From: Nostoc sp. CHAB 5834
Lineage (GTDB): Bacteria; Cyanobacteriota; Cyanobacteriia; Cyanobacteriales; Nostocaceae
Direction: 5' to 3'
DNA length: 64,000 nucleotides
Assembly: GCA_020829485.1 (NCBI GenBank)
Contig: JAIVFU010000020.1
Span: 29,873 to 93,872 of the forward strand
Part shown: positions 8,795 to 18,665 of the stretch, piece by piece
Position numbering within the stretch: position 1 is the stretch's first letter
How the letters are laid out: every line of letters starts with the position of its first letter
Program-made: the position numbers and the translations under genes
Notes under the pieces: generated by a model
The model's database searches: none
The model's input: the letters and a program-made list of their open reading frames with translations, nothing else
Told to the model about the DNA's origin: nothing

Positions 8795-11212
8795 ATGCCG
8801 CAATATTTCGGAAAACTACCCACTACTAACCAACCTTGGACAACTGTTAGCAATGTAAAAGCTGTAACCTCCGACAATAATATTATTAATTTTGACTGTG
8901 GCGACTCATGCCTTACTATCAGCGTACTTGCACCCAATTTACTCCGCGTGCGTTTCGCACCAACTGGGGAATTTATGCCTCGCCGCTCTTGGGCAGTGGC
9001 GCTGGATGATGCAGAATGGGCAACAACACCTTTTACGGTGCAAGAAAATGAAGCAACGGTAGAAATTGAAACAGCACAGATTCGGGTGTGCGTTCAGCGA
9101 GAAAAGTGCCGCATCGTCTGTTTCGACAAAGCTAATCGCCCTTTTGCCCAAGATGCAGAGATGGGTATAGGTTGGCGGATGGGTGCAGTTGCAGGATGGA
9201 AAGAAATTGCAGCCGATGAACATTTCTATGGTTTTGGTGAACGCACAGGCTTTCTGGACAAACTCAGCGAAGTAAAAACCAACTGGACAACGGATGCCTT
9301 AGATTATGATGCACTGACTGATGAAATGTACCAAGCAATTCCATTTTTTATGGCTTTGCGCCCAGAGTTAGGCTATGGCATCTTTTTCAACACTACTTTT
9401 TGGAGTCAATTCGATATCGGTGCTGAACAACCAGGTATTTGGAAGATGGAAACTCGTGGCGGTGAATTGGATTATTACATTATCTATGGCCCCGAACCTG
9501 CCCAAATCTTGGAAACTTACACTCAGTTAACCGGGAGAATGCCATTACCGCCGAAATGGGCGCTAGGTTATCATCAATGTCGCTGGAGTTATGAATCAGA
9601 AACCGTTGTGCGGGAACTGGCGCAAGAATTTCGTCAGCGTCGCATTCCCTGTGATGTTATTCACTTGGATATTGACTATATGCGGGGTTATCGGGTATTT
9701 ACTTGGAGTCCTCAACGCTTCTCTAACCCAGCAAAACTCATTAGTGATTTAGCAGAGGATGGTTTTAAAACAGTCACAATCATTGATCCTGGTGTGAAGT
9801 ATGAACCAGAAGGTAATTATCATGTTTTTGACCAAGGCTTAGAAAACGACTATTTTGTGCGGAAAGCTGATGGCGAGTTGTTCCACGGCTACGTTTGGCC
9901 TGATAAAGCTGTTTTTCCTGATTTTTTACGTCCTGATGTGTCTAACTGGTGGGCTGATTTACACAAAAGCTTAACTGACGTTGGTGTGGCAGGCATTTGG
10001 AATGATATGAACGAACCTGCCATAAACGATCGCCCTTTCGGTGATGATGGTGAAAAGATTTGGTTTCCCCTAGATGCACCGCAGGGGAGTGAGGAGGCAG
10101 GGGGCAGGGGGCAGGGGGCAGGGGGAGAAGGGGGAGATGAGGAGAACCAATCCAAAATCCCAAATCTAAAATCTAAAATTGATGTGACTCATACGGAAGT
10201 GCATAATTTGTATGGGTTGATGATGGCGAAAGCTTGCTATGAGGGGTTGCAACGGCATCGAGGTTCAGAGCGATCATTTGTGTTAACGCGATCGGGTTAT
10301 GCTGGTGTGCAACGCTGGTCTTCTGTGTGGATGGGGGATAACCAATCGTTGTGGGAGCATTTAGAAATGTCTCTGCCGATGCTTTGCAATATGGGACTTT
10401 CGGGTGTGGGGTTTGTGGGTTGCGATATTGGCGGGTTTGCTGGTAACGCCACAGCTGAATTATTCGCTCGGTGGATGCAGGTAGGAATGCTTTACCCATT
10501 GATGCGCGGTCATTCGGCAATGTCTACTGCTCGTCATGAACCTTGGGTATTTGGCGATCGCGTTGAAAATATCTGTCGAGAATACATTAATCTACGTTAC
10601 CAATTACTTCCCTATATTTATAGTCTTTTCTGGGAAGCGGTAACGACGGGCGCACCGATTTTAAGACCATTATTATACCACTTCCCTAATGATCTCAAAA
10701 CCTATAGCCTCTACGATCAAGTATTATTAGGTGCATCGCTGATGGCTGCACCAATTTACCGCCCTGGAGTTGAGCATCGATCTGTATATTTACCTGCTGG
10801 CACTTGGTATGATTGGTGGAGTGGCGATCGCTATGAAGGCCCAATTCACATTCTTGCTTATGCACCACTTGAAAGAATGCCACTGTATGTCCGTGGTGGT
10901 GCGATCGTTCCCATGCAACCTGTCAGACAATACGTTGATCAAGCGCCACTCAATGAGATCCGATTACGGATTTGGCCTGGTAATAACAAATATCAGCTAT
11001 TTGAAGATGATGGACAGACAAACGAGTATTTAGATAAAAAGTTTTCGCTAGCAAGTATTAGCGTATTTACTAACTCTAATCAAACAGTAGTTGAAATTGG
11101 AGCGAGAGTGGGAGAATGGACACCTCCACTGCGTGAAGTGATTGTAGAACTTGTTGGTGTTGGAGAGCAACGTTTCCAAGATGATGGTAAGCGACATACC
11201 CTGCAATTTTGA
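8795..11212 (+). CDS. Glycoside hydrolase family 31 alpha-glucosidase
   Basis: An 805-residue retaining alpha-glycosidase that releases glucose from alpha-glucosides such as maltose or glycogen-derived oligosaccharides. The N-terminal beta-sandwich leads into the catalytic barrel: HLDIDYM near 291-297 and GIWNDMNEP near 400-408, where the Asp of DMNE is the nucleophile. MRGHSAMSTARHEPW and the C-terminal beta domains (PMYVRGG-type segment) follow. Residues ~429-462 are abnormal: a Gly/Glu run followed by NQSKIPNLKSKID, encoded by a dispersed G-rich repeat, inserted in frame between barrel elements. No signal peptide is seen, so cytoplasmic. A hairpin terminator follows at 11225. Confidence 0.95.
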   Translation: MPQYFGKLPTTNQPWTTVSNVKAVTSDNNIINFDCGDSCLTISVLAPNLLRVRFAPTGEFMPRRSWAVALDDAEWATTPFTVQENEATVEIETAQIRVCVQREKCRIVCFDKANRPFAQDAEMGIGWRMGAVAGWKEIAADEHFYGFGERTGFLDKLSEVKTNWTTDALDYDALTDEMYQAIPFFMALRPELGYGIFFNTTFWSQFDIGAEQPGIWKMETRGGELDYYIIYGPEPAQILETYTQLTGRMPLPPKWALGYHQCRWSYESETVVRELAQEFRQRRIPCDVIHLDIDYMRGYRVFTWSPQRFSNPAKLISDLAEDGFKTVTIIDPGVKYEPEGNYHVFDQGLENDYFVRKADGELFHGYVWPDKAVFPDFLRPDVSNWWADLHKSLTDVGVAGIWNDMNEPAINDRPFGDDGEKIWFPLDAPQGSEEAGGRGQGAGGEGGDEENQSKIPNLKSKIDVTHTEVHNLYGLMMAKACYEGLQRHRGSERSFVLTRSGYAGVQRWSSVWMGDNQSLWEHLEMSLPMLCNMGLSGVGFVGCDIGGFAGNATAELFARWMQVGMLYPLMRGHSAMSTARHEPWVFGDRVENICREYINLRYQLLPYIYSLFWEAVTTGAPILRPLLYHFPNDLKTYSLYDQVLLGASLMAAPIYRPGVEHRSVYLPAGTWYDWWSGDRYEGPIHILAYAPLERMPLYVRGGAIVPMQPVRQYVDQAPLNEIRLRIWPGNNKYQLFEDDGQTNEYLDKKFSLASISVFTNSNQTVVEIGARVGEWTPPLREVIVELVGVGEQRFQDDGKRHTLQF
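10081..10180 (+). repeat. G-rich tandem repeat inserted in frame in the GH31 gene
   Basis: The segment contains GGGGGCA repeated in tandem, then CCAAAATC/CTAAAATC-type units. Both unit types are usual in cyanobacterial intergenic DNA. Here they are read through as a low-complexity loop of about 34 residues after the catalytic DMNE motif. Confidence 0.75.
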
Positions 11213-11224
11213 AATACTCGCAAA

Positions 11225-11250
11225 GGTGGTTTTTTGAACCACCATTATTT
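11225..11250 (+). terminator. Terminator after GH31 gene
   Basis: GGTGGTT (11225-11231) pairs with AACCACC (11237-11243), followed by ATTATTTCTT. It lies 13 bases after the stop. Confidence 0.5.
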
Positions 11251-11399
11251 CTTACTCTAAATTGTCCAATAAAAAATATGCATAGAGGTAGATGAACAGC
11301 AAGTCAACGGCAAACATACAATACAAAGGGTAGAAATGGTTAAACCGTAAGAAATAGATAAGTTTACTACCCTAGATACATGCGGTTAGAGAACAATCA

Positions 11400-14300
11400 A
11401 TGTTAAATGTTAACCGCTTGCGGCTGCAAGATATATCTAAAATCCCTACAAATTCACTTGTGGCAAAAGTCGCAAGTGCGATCGCTGTTTTTGTTGGCAG
11501 CTTGATACTAGTTGGTTGGTGTCTTGGCATTGAAGTTCTTAAGCGTGGCTTCTTTGGTAGTCCTGCGACAATGAAAGTAAATACAGCGCTCTGTTTTGTG
11601 CTATGTGGTGTGTCGCTGTGGCTATTTTTAAAAGCAACGAATCAGGGGAGCAGGGAGGAAAGAACAATTGAAAATTCCTCCCATAGTTCCATTTTAATTT
11701 CTAGGGTCTGTGCAATAGCTGTCACCACAATAGCTGCCCTTACACTTTGTGAATATCTGTTTGGCTGGAATCTCGGTATTGACGAGCTACTGTTTCGTGA
11801 TTTGTCAACTAGCATAGCGACATCGCATCCAGGGCGGATGGGCGCGAACACAGCAGTGAACTTTATGCTGGTTAGCGTCGCCCTACAGATTTTGATTCAT
11901 CCAAAAAACCACCGCAGTTATTGGTATGCTCAGATTATCGCTCTGATCGCTACTTTAATTTCCTTTCAGGCACTCATGGGCTATGCCTATAAAGTGAAAG
12001 TTCTCTATGGGCTTGCTCCTTATACAACATCAATGGCTTTCCATACAGCCCTGTTGTTTAGCTTACTAAATATGGGCATTCTGTGGGTGCGGGCAGACCA
12101 GGGGTTAATGAGGGTAGTTACAAGTGATACTTACGGCGGCTTACTTGCACGTCGTTTATTAATTGCCGCGATCGCTGTACCTTCTATATTGGGGTGGGTA
12201 ATTGTTGAAGGTCAACGGGCAGGACAATATGATCCGGCTTTTGCAGTATCGGTATTTGCGATCGTCCTGATTGTGATTTTTACTATTTTGATTTGGCAAA
12301 GTGCCAGAGTTATTGAACGCCTCAGCCATCAACACGATCTTGCCCAGGAAGTACTCAAAACCTACGAAGCTAAACTGGGAAGTTTTGTAGATTCTAACGT
12401 CATCGGCATTCTGTTTGGCGATGTGTATGGCAATATCCAACAGGCAAACGACGAATTCTTGAGGATGATTGGTTACACGCAGGAGGATTTGTTAGCAGAG
12501 AGGTTAAGTTGGAGCAATATTACACCACCAGAGTATTTATATTTAGATGAGCGAGGTATCGCCGAAGCAAAGGGAAACACCAATGCTGCTTGTACGCCTT
12601 ACGAGAAAGAATATATTCGCAAAGATGGTAGCCGCATCCCGGTTTTAGTTGGTTACGTGCTGCTAGGACAAAACCGCGAAGAGGCAGTAGCATTTATCCT
12701 CGACTTGAGCGAACGCAAGCAAGCAGAAGCAGAGCAACAAAAATTAGTATCACTAGTAGAAAATAGCTCAGACTTTATCGGCATCGCCACTCTCGATGGT
12801 CAATTACTCTACATAAATGATGCAGGTCAAAAGCTAGTAGGGCTTTCCAGTTTTGATGAAGTCAGGCAAAAGGCAGTATTAGATTACTTCATGCCCAAAG
12901 ACAAAGCCTATTTTCAAAAATATATACTGCCGACTGTGCTATTAGAAGGGCGCTGGCAAGGAGAATTCTGCTTTTGCCACCTCCAAACAGGTCAACCTAT
13001 ACCAGTTGATTACAATATTTTCACTGTTACAGACAAGAAGACAGGTCAGCCAATTGCCTTAGCAACTGTGACTCGCAACATCAGCGAACAAAAAGTAGCT
13101 AAGGAGAAAATCTTACAATTAAACAAGGATTTACAGCGCCGCATTACTGAGTTACAAACTCTGTTGGAGGTAATTCCGATTGGAATTGGCATTGCCGAAG
13201 ATCCAGAATGCCAAAATATCAAGGTCAACCCTGCTTTTGCCAATCAGTTGGGAATATCATCAGATATAAATGCCTCACTCAGCGCTCCTTTGGACGAAAA
13301 ACCAACAAGCTTTAAAATCTACCGCCAGGGAAGGGAACTGGCAGCAGAAGAACTCCCAATGCAATACTCTGCAACTCATGGTGTTGAAGTTGTGGATTTT
13401 GAACTTGATGTTGTCCATGAAAATGGAAAAATTGTCAACCTGTTGGAGTACGTTGCACCTTTGTTTGACGAAGAGGGTAAAACCAGAGGAAGCGTTGGTG
13501 CATTTTTAGATATTACGGAGCGCAAACAGGCAGAGGAAGCACTTCTAAATCAGCAAAAATGGCTAGAAGATGTGTTAAATCTGATGCCAAGACCGTTGTT
13601 GTTTATTGAACCAGGAACAGCGCGGGTAACTTTTGCCAATCGTTCTGCTAACGAATTAGCTGGGGGTGAATTTCCCAAAGGTGTACCAGCCGCAGAGTAT
13701 CACACAGTCTATTACTATACAGATGCAGCTGGCGATCGCATCCCCAATGAACAAATGCCAGGAGTGCGGGTTGCCCTTGGCGAACGCCTGAATGGATTGG
13801 AGGTAGACTGGCACACCCCCGGTGGTGTGCGTTCTCTACTGGTATTTGCTGATACCTTGCCAGCAATGCACGGTCATCCGGCTACCTGTATTTTGGTGTT
13901 CCAAGAGATTAGCAACCTCAAGCAGGTAGAAAAAGCCCTCTCGTTAGGTTACAAAAGGCTAAAGCTACTATTTGACACAGCCAACGATTTACTCTCAAGT
14001 CAAGAACCAGTACTACTAATCGATAGCGTCTACCAAAAACTAAGAGAGCAAATTGGAATAGAAGTTTATTTAAACTATTTGGTTGAGGATAACTCTCAAG
14101 TAATGCGGTTGGGTTCTTACAGTGGTATTTCCCCAGAGATAGCTAAGGAAATTGAGTACTTGCCATTTGGTCAAGGGATTTGCGGTAGTGTAGCGCTCTC
14201 ACGCCATTCCATAGCTGTAGAGAATGTGCAGCAATCCACTGAGCCGCAAACTGCATTGATTCGCTCTTTAGGCATTACTGCTTATTATGCCTACCCATTG

Positions 14301-15767
14301 ATCGCCCAAGGACGCTTGTTAGGCACTCTTTCTTTTGGCAGTCGCACTCGGTTAAGCTTCACCGACAATCAAAAGGGGATGATGCAAGCAGTATGCGACC
14401 AAATAGCGATCGCAATGGAACGAGCTAGTTTAATTGCTTCTTTGCAACAACAAACTGAGCAGTTGCAAGAGGCTAACCGGATGAAGGATGAGTTTTTGGG
14501 AATATTGTCTCACGAATTGCGATCGCCTCTCAATGCCATTCTTGGCTGGGCGCAATTACTGCAACGAAGCAAGCTTAGTGAAACCCTGATAGCTAGAGCT
14601 ACGGAGACAATTGAACGCAATGCTAAGGCACAAACCCAGCTAATTGAAGACTTGCTAGATATATCGCGGATGATGCGAGGCAAGTTACGCCTTAATGTCC
14701 GTACTTGTAATTTGGTTCCCATGATGGAGTCGAGCTTAGAGACTGTTAGTCTCGCCGCTCAATCGAAGGAAATCGATTTAAGATTTTCTCTTATTCCTTC
14801 AAAAGAAACGCGAAATGCGCCACCGGGGATACTCCCCGTGGTCACTTTCGCGTCAAATTCAGATTTGGGATTAGGAATCAATCACGAAAATCTAGAATCA
14901 AGAGAATCACAATCCCAAACCATGTTGGGCGAAAATTCTCAATTCTTAGTTTCCGGTGATTTTGAGCGCTTGCAGCAAATAATCTGGAATATGCTATCCA
15001 ATGCCATCAAATTCACACCCACAGGAGGACGGGTAGAGGTGCAATTGTCTGTAGTCACTAGTCAAGAAAAACAAGACACAACGGATAAATACGCCCAGAT
15101 TCGGGTAATTGACACAGGTATTGGTATCAGCCCTGATTTTCTTCCTTACATTTTTGATCGCTTTCGTCAAGCTGATAGTTCTAGCACTAGATCCTATGGT
15201 GGATTAGGACTAGGATTAGCGATCGCGCGTAATTTAGTAGAATTACATGGCGGTACTATTCACGCCAATAGTCCAGGAAAAGGACAAGGGGCGACGTTTA
15301 CAGTCAAGCTACCACTTCTGAAAAGTCCGCCCCTCTACCCCATTGCCCCTCCACCCCACTGCCCCTCTACTCCTCTCTCCCTCTCCCTACTTGGTGTGCG
15401 CGTGCTGGTTGTAGATGACCAAGCCGATACCCGTGATTTCATCACCACAATCCTCGAACAGTACCAAGCCGAAGTTCAGGCTGTAGCATCAGTTCTAGAT
15501 GCATTGCAAGTAATTACCCAGTGGAAACCAGATGTTTTAGTTAGCGACATCGGTATGCCCGACGAGGATGGTTATTCGTTGATCCGCAAAGTGCGATCGC
15601 AACCACCAGAACTAGGGGGAAATATTCCAGCCGCAGCGTTAACAGCTTATACCAGGGCAGAGGATCGGATGCGAGCTATACAAGAAGGTTATCAGCTACA
15701 TTTACCTAAACCTATTGAGGCAGCTGAGTTAGCTACAGTAGTTGCCAGACTTGCTGGACGGGCTTAG
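11400..15767 (+). CDS. Membrane-bound multi-PAS/GAF hybrid histidine kinase
   Basis: A 1455-residue hybrid sensor kinase. Order: several transmembrane segments (about 20-300); four PAS-type regions (roughly 325-440, 445-560, 585-700, 715-840), each followed by a DxTERKQAE-like linker; a GAF domain (about 855-1010); HisKA with the phospho-accepting His1038 in ILSHELRSPLNAILGW; HATPase_c with DTGIGIS and GGLGLGLAIARNLVELHGG; and a C-terminal receiver domain with VVDDQ and VSDIGMPDEDG. Two linkers carry repeats: a 46-bp palindrome read in frame between HisKA and HATPase, and a Pro-rich C/T-rich tract before the receiver. Signal and output partner are unknown; the LuxR-type gene 300 bp downstream is a possible but unproven partner. 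Confidence 0.93.
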   Translation: MLNVNRLRLQDISKIPTNSLVAKVASAIAVFVGSLILVGWCLGIEVLKRGFFGSPATMKVNTALCFVLCGVSLWLFLKATNQGSREERTIENSSHSSILISRVCAIAVTTIAALTLCEYLFGWNLGIDELLFRDLSTSIATSHPGRMGANTAVNFMLVSVALQILIHPKNHRSYWYAQIIALIATLISFQALMGYAYKVKVLYGLAPYTTSMAFHTALLFSLLNMGILWVRADQGLMRVVTSDTYGGLLARRLLIAAIAVPSILGWVIVEGQRAGQYDPAFAVSVFAIVLIVIFTILIWQSARVIERLSHQHDLAQEVLKTYEAKLGSFVDSNVIGILFGDVYGNIQQANDEFLRMIGYTQEDLLAERLSWSNITPPEYLYLDERGIAEAKGNTNAACTPYEKEYIRKDGSRIPVLVGYVLLGQNREEAVAFILDLSERKQAEAEQQKLVSLVENSSDFIGIATLDGQLLYINDAGQKLVGLSSFDEVRQKAVLDYFMPKDKAYFQKYILPTVLLEGRWQGEFCFCHLQTGQPIPVDYNIFTVTDKKTGQPIALATVTRNISEQKVAKEKILQLNKDLQRRITELQTLLEVIPIGIGIAEDPECQNIKVNPAFANQLGISSDINASLSAPLDEKPTSFKIYRQGRELAAEELPMQYSATHGVEVVDFELDVVHENGKIVNLLEYVAPLFDEEGKTRGSVGAFLDITERKQAEEALLNQQKWLEDVLNLMPRPLLFIEPGTARVTFANRSANELAGGEFPKGVPAAEYHTVYYYTDAAGDRIPNEQMPGVRVALGERLNGLEVDWHTPGGVRSLLVFADTLPAMHGHPATCILVFQEISNLKQVEKALSLGYKRLKLLFDTANDLLSSQEPVLLIDSVYQKLREQIGIEVYLNYLVEDNSQVMRLGSYSGISPEIAKEIEYLPFGQGICGSVALSRHSIAVENVQQSTEPQTALIRSLGITAYYAYPLIAQGRLLGTLSFGSRTRLSFTDNQKGMMQAVCDQIAIAMERASLIASLQQQTEQLQEANRMKDEFLGILSHELRSPLNAILGWAQLLQRSKLSETLIARATETIERNAKAQTQLIEDLLDISRMMRGKLRLNVRTCNLVPMMESSLETVSLAAQSKEIDLRFSLIPSKETRNAPPGILPVVTFASNSDLGLGINHENLESRESQSQTMLGENSQFLVSGDFERLQQIIWNMLSNAIKFTPTGGRVEVQLSVVTSQEKQDTTDKYAQIRVIDTGIGISPDFLPYIFDRFRQADSSSTRSYGGLGLGLAIARNLVELHGGTIHANSPGKGQGATFTVKLPLLKSPPLYPIAPPPHCPSTPLSLSLLGVRVLVVDDQADTRDFITTILEQYQAEVQAVASVLDALQVITQWKPDVLVSDIGMPDEDGYSLIRKVRSQPPELGGNIPAAALTAYTRAEDRMRAIQEGYQLHLPKPIEAAELATVVARLAGRA
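14808..14853. repeat. Palindromic repeat inserted in frame in the histidine kinase
   Basis: ACGCGAAATGCGCCACCGGGGA (14808-14829) can fold back on TCCCCGTGGTCACTTTCGCGT (14833-14853), a 46-base imperfect hairpin. It is read through as part of a loop between HisKA and HATPase_c, where family members differ in length. Confidence 0.6.
15331..15395. repeat. C/T-rich tandem repeat in the HATPase-receiver linker
   Basis: Units like CCCCTCTA, CCCCATTG and CCCCTCCA repeat in tandem and encode a Pro/Ser/Leu-rich linker between HATPase_c and the receiver domain. The unit resembles the CCCCAxTx-type short tandem repeats of heterocystous cyanobacteria. Confidence 0.6.
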
Positions 15768-15975
15768 AGGATGTTTAAAAAGCTATTTTTGTTACCAAAA
15801 TTATTTATACCCGCCCTTGGTTTTTAACCTTAATACATATTTGGTATTTCTTGTCAACGCGTAAGTCTTAATAAAAATATTTAGATGTATATTTTTGTTG
15901 CAGTATAAATAATTATTGTCTTATGGGGCGATCGCTATTTAGGAGAAGGGGCTTCAATAAGCAATGACTCCCCTT

Positions 15976-16000
15976 AAAAAGCCTGCACTATAGGCTTTTT
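15976..16000 (+). terminator. Rho-independent terminator
   Basis: AAAAAGCCT pairs with AGGCTTTTT around a 7-base loop (15976-16000). It lies about 200 bases after the histidine kinase stop and precedes the LuxR-type gene. The structure is nearly symmetric and could act in both directions. Confidence 0.65.
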
Positions 16001-16040
16001 GGCGATTTTGAATGGGTGGTTTATTTCCGCTTGTACTAGG
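16001..16040. repeat. Right-end remnant of the ACTAGTACCGC MITE-like family
   Basis: AATGGGTGGTTTATTTCCGC followed by TTGTACTAG matches the right half of the copies at 48900 and 4194. No left end is seen, so this is a half-element. Confidence 0.5.
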
Positions 16041-16095
16041 CATAAATAACTTATCCTAACCAATAAACAGTATTTTGTACATTAGAATCTTTCCT

Positions 16096-16707
16096 ATGAC
16101 CGCTCTAACAAAGACATTAGTAAAAACAGTAACTGAACCACAAAAGCTAAATAGTATTGACTTTCATGACTCGAAACGAGCTTATTTTTTGCAAGAAGTA
16201 ATTGAAGGCTTAGAAGACGGTATATTAATTTTAAGCCAAACTGGTGAAGTCGTTCATGCTAATGCATCTGCTCGTCGTCTTTGTTGTCAATTTAATCAAG
16301 GCAACTTCAAGCAAAGTTGTGTACCACCAATCATCTGGGATCTTTGTGAATCGTTATTCAATAGTCGGTATTTGTTTTCTGACAAACTTCTAATTCTGTC
16401 AGATGAGATTGTGCTTGATAAATCCAATATTTTTAGGATTAGGGTGAGATTGCTAGATTTAGAGGGGTTTGAAGTGCCTTGCTTATTGGTGACTATAGAA
16501 AATCAATATGAATCTGTGAAAAATGTAGCACTTACTGAAGTCAAAAAATTTGACTTGACACGGCGAGAAGCTGAAATTTGGTTTCTTTATAGAAGCAACT
16601 ACAGCTACAAAGAAATTGCCACTAAGCTTTACATCACCATAAACACCGTGAAGAAGCACATGAAAAATATTCACACCAAGCGCCAAGCAAAAATGTCTGA
16701 TGATTGA
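16096..16707 (+). CDS. LuxR-family regulator with PAS-like sensor
   Basis: A 203-residue regulator from the ATG at 16096; an upstream in-frame TTG at 16075 would add seven residues. The N-terminal half resembles a PAS fold (LEDGILILSQTGEVVHANASA). The C-terminus is a LuxR/GerE helix-turn-helix: LTRREAEIW, then YKEIATKLYITINTVKKHMKN. The helix-turn-helix ends only about 10 residues after the recognition helix, slightly shorter than usual. It binds DNA as a response-type activator without a receiver domain. The histidine kinase upstream could feed it, but there is a terminator between them. Confidence 0.85.
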   Translation: MTALTKTLVKTVTEPQKLNSIDFHDSKRAYFLQEVIEGLEDGILILSQTGEVVHANASARRLCCQFNQGNFKQSCVPPIIWDLCESLFNSRYLFSDKLLILSDEIVLDKSNIFRIRVRLLDLEGFEVPCLLVTIENQYESVKNVALTEVKKFDLTRREAEIWFLYRSNYSYKEIATKLYITINTVKKHMKNIHTKRQAKMSDD

Positions 16708-17083
16708 GTGGTAGCATTTTATTGAAGAAGAATTCTACAAGCGATAGTTTTTCTTCAATGAGTGGGAAATAAAAAAATATCACTAATTGTTTGCGCTTGC
16801 ATCATGTAGTGAAGACCACTAAAAATGCATATTTTCTGGGTATTTTAGAGAATGTTTTAAAAGTCCTATTGTCAATATAAAAATACTGAACCGTTTGATA
16901 AAAATTCATTGACAAAATGCAATAGATTATTAGCGATTAACCTAGTATTCACTAAACAAGTATTTCATGAATCAATGTTTACAGCCTTTTTTAGAAAATC
17001 AACACTAGCTCTACTACCCCTCTCTTTCATGCAGGAAGAGTTAATTATAACGTGTTCCTTTCTAATTTTTATGCAACTTTTAA
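16708..17083. other. Intergenic region between convergent genes
   Basis: The LuxR-type and DUF4168 genes converge here. An inverted repeat, ATTGAAGAA near 16720 with TTCTTCAAT ending near 16759, may be a bidirectional terminator. A plus-strand open frame at 16909-17169 overlaps the DUF4168 gene and has no family likeness, so it is not called. Confidence 0.45.
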
Positions 17084-17566
17084 CTATGGAGAGTCAGGAG
17101 TTTTTTGCAGGCGTAATAAGGTATTGTAAACTTGCCGCTTTAAGGTATCGTTATTTTGTAGTTCGATAGTAATTTTGTTGAACTGCTCAAATCTCAAACC
17201 CTTCTCTTCGACAACTTTTTGAGCGTAGGTACAGTAATTCACTGCGATATCTTGAGCCTTCTTTGGAAGACCATTTATGCTGTTAGAATCGTTACAAACA
17301 ATCTGGGGAATTTCTCCATTGCCAATAAGTTTTTTAATTTCTTCAAAGGCATTTTGACGCGCTGGCTCCATTGCTAGCACGGCTTTAGCGTAGCTGTCGA
17401 TTTGAGTATTGTTAACTATTGCTGTTGGAGTTTGGCCATAAGCTTTTGAACTCAATGAAAAAGGGTTGGAAATTAGGCCAACAGTGGCGAGCGCGCCGAA
17501 AAAGAATGATTGGGAAAGGATTCGCTTTCGGCTAGATCGGGAAAATAAATCAGAAATTTTCTTCAT
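17084..17566 (-). CDS. DUF4168 domain protein, exported
   Basis: A 160-residue protein with an N-terminal basic region and hydrophobic stretch (about 17-40), followed by an AYGQ-type cleavage region, so likely secreted to the periplasm or lumen. The mature part has the DUF4168 pattern: IDSYAKAVLAMEPARQNAFE, two Cys (CNDS and NYCTYA) and FNKITIELQNNDTLKRQV. DUF4168 proteins are widespread in cyanobacteria and have no assigned biochemical role. It is a single gene, upstream of holA on the same strand order. Confidence 0.8.
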   Translation of the reverse strand: MKKISDLFSRSSRKRILSQSFFFGALATVGLISNPFSLSSKAYGQTPTAIVNNTQIDSYAKAVLAMEPARQNAFEEIKKLIGNGEIPQIVCNDSNSINGLPKKAQDIAVNYCTYAQKVVEEKGLRFEQFNKITIELQNNDTLKRQVYNTLLRLQKTPDSP

Positions 17567-17675
17567 ATAGTGTGTGACACAAAACTACATCAGGGATATT
17601 ATAAGAACATTGAATTATTTTCGGAGTTGGAAGTTCCAGCAACTGCTCAATACATCAAGCTTTTATATTTGATTG

Positions 17676-18665
17676 TCAATTTCCTCGGCATACTTGACAA
17701 AGTTCGATGACTTTAGTCTGGAGTGTTGGTATTTCTGATGCTCCTTGCTTGAGACTAACTTCTAATTCCAGTAATAGGGGTAAGCAAGAAATTAACTGTT
17801 GCACAGAAAGAAGCTTGATTTCTTGCTGTAAGAAGTAGATCCGTTTGGGATTACCGATATCAGCAGCAATAGCGATCGCTTGTTGATTGCGCTCCCCACT
17901 TTCTATCATAATCTTCACCCACAGCCATGTACGAAATTGTCCAATCAGCGTGGCAACTATCCGTAATCCCGGCTCGGAAGCATTGCTCAAATCTGCCAGT
18001 GTCGTCAAAGCTTTAGGTGTATCTCCTGTTCTGATTGCTGCTGCTAATTGTAAACTATTTTGAGTAGTATTTCTTACTAATTTGGTAACAGTATCTATGT
18101 CTAAAGGCTTGTTGCTACCTTGGGCATATAGCCGCAGTTTCTCTAACTCATTGTAGAGCAGTCGTGTATCATTTCCTACAGATTCTGCCAAGAAGTGGGC
18201 AGTATTGGCAGTAAGTTTTACACCTACAGTCTGAGCTACTTGATTAACAGATTGCACCAGCAATTCGGTTTTCCAAGGGGGAATGAGGGGAAATTCTCGG
18301 AACTCGGTAGCAAATTGTTTTAATAATTTTGTGGATTTGAGGCGTTCATCTGGCTTGTTGCGGCTGGTGAGCAATAAAAATGAGTTTTCGGGAATGACAG
18401 ATAGCGATCGCACCAATTCTGCTAACACATTCTCTGGACACTGCTGGCACAGAGTAGTATTTATCAGCCATACCAAGCGCCCACCAGCGCCAAAAGCGGG
18501 TGTCATGACCTGATTTAACCCCTGGATAGCAGCATCAGCTTGATCTGGGGTGAATGCAGTGTAATTAAAACTTATCCATTGGGGATCAAGGACGCGATCG
18601 CGCAGCATAGCGATCGCCTTTTCTATAGCAAAATCATCCTCACCCCAGTAAACATAAATAGGCAT
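17676..18665 (-). CDS. holA: DNA polymerase III delta subunit
   Basis: HolA is the subunit of the clamp loader that opens the beta clamp. The 329-residue protein has the family start MPIYVYWGEDDF with an acidic turn, the segment LVWLINTTLCQQCPENVLAEL, then LLYNELEKLRLYA and the C-terminal helical collar with RIVATLIGQFRTWLWVK. It is of normal length. The gene starts with ATG at 18665; the neighbouring DUF1868 gene is divergent, leaving about 150 bases for both promoters. Confidence 0.93.
   Translation of the reverse strand: MPIYVYWGEDDFAIEKAIAMLRDRVLDPQWISFNYTAFTPDQADAAIQGLNQVMTPAFGAGGRLVWLINTTLCQQCPENVLAELVRSLSVIPENSFLLLTSRNKPDERLKSTKLLKQFATEFREFPLIPPWKTELLVQSVNQVAQTVGVKLTANTAHFLAESVGNDTRLLYNELEKLRLYAQGSNKPLDIDTVTKLVRNTTQNSLQLAAAIRTGDTPKALTTLADLSNASEPGLRIVATLIGQFRTWLWVKIMIESGERNQQAIAIAADIGNPKRIYFLQQEIKLLSVQQLISCLPLLLELEVSLKQGASEIPTLQTKVIELCQVCRGN

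Noticed and set aside
9889..10163. Pro/Ser-rich minus-strand frames
   Set aside because: Shadows of the G-rich repeat in the GH31 gene.
16909..17169. 86-codon plus-strand open frame
   Set aside because: Overlaps the well-supported DUF4168 gene on the other strand and has no family.
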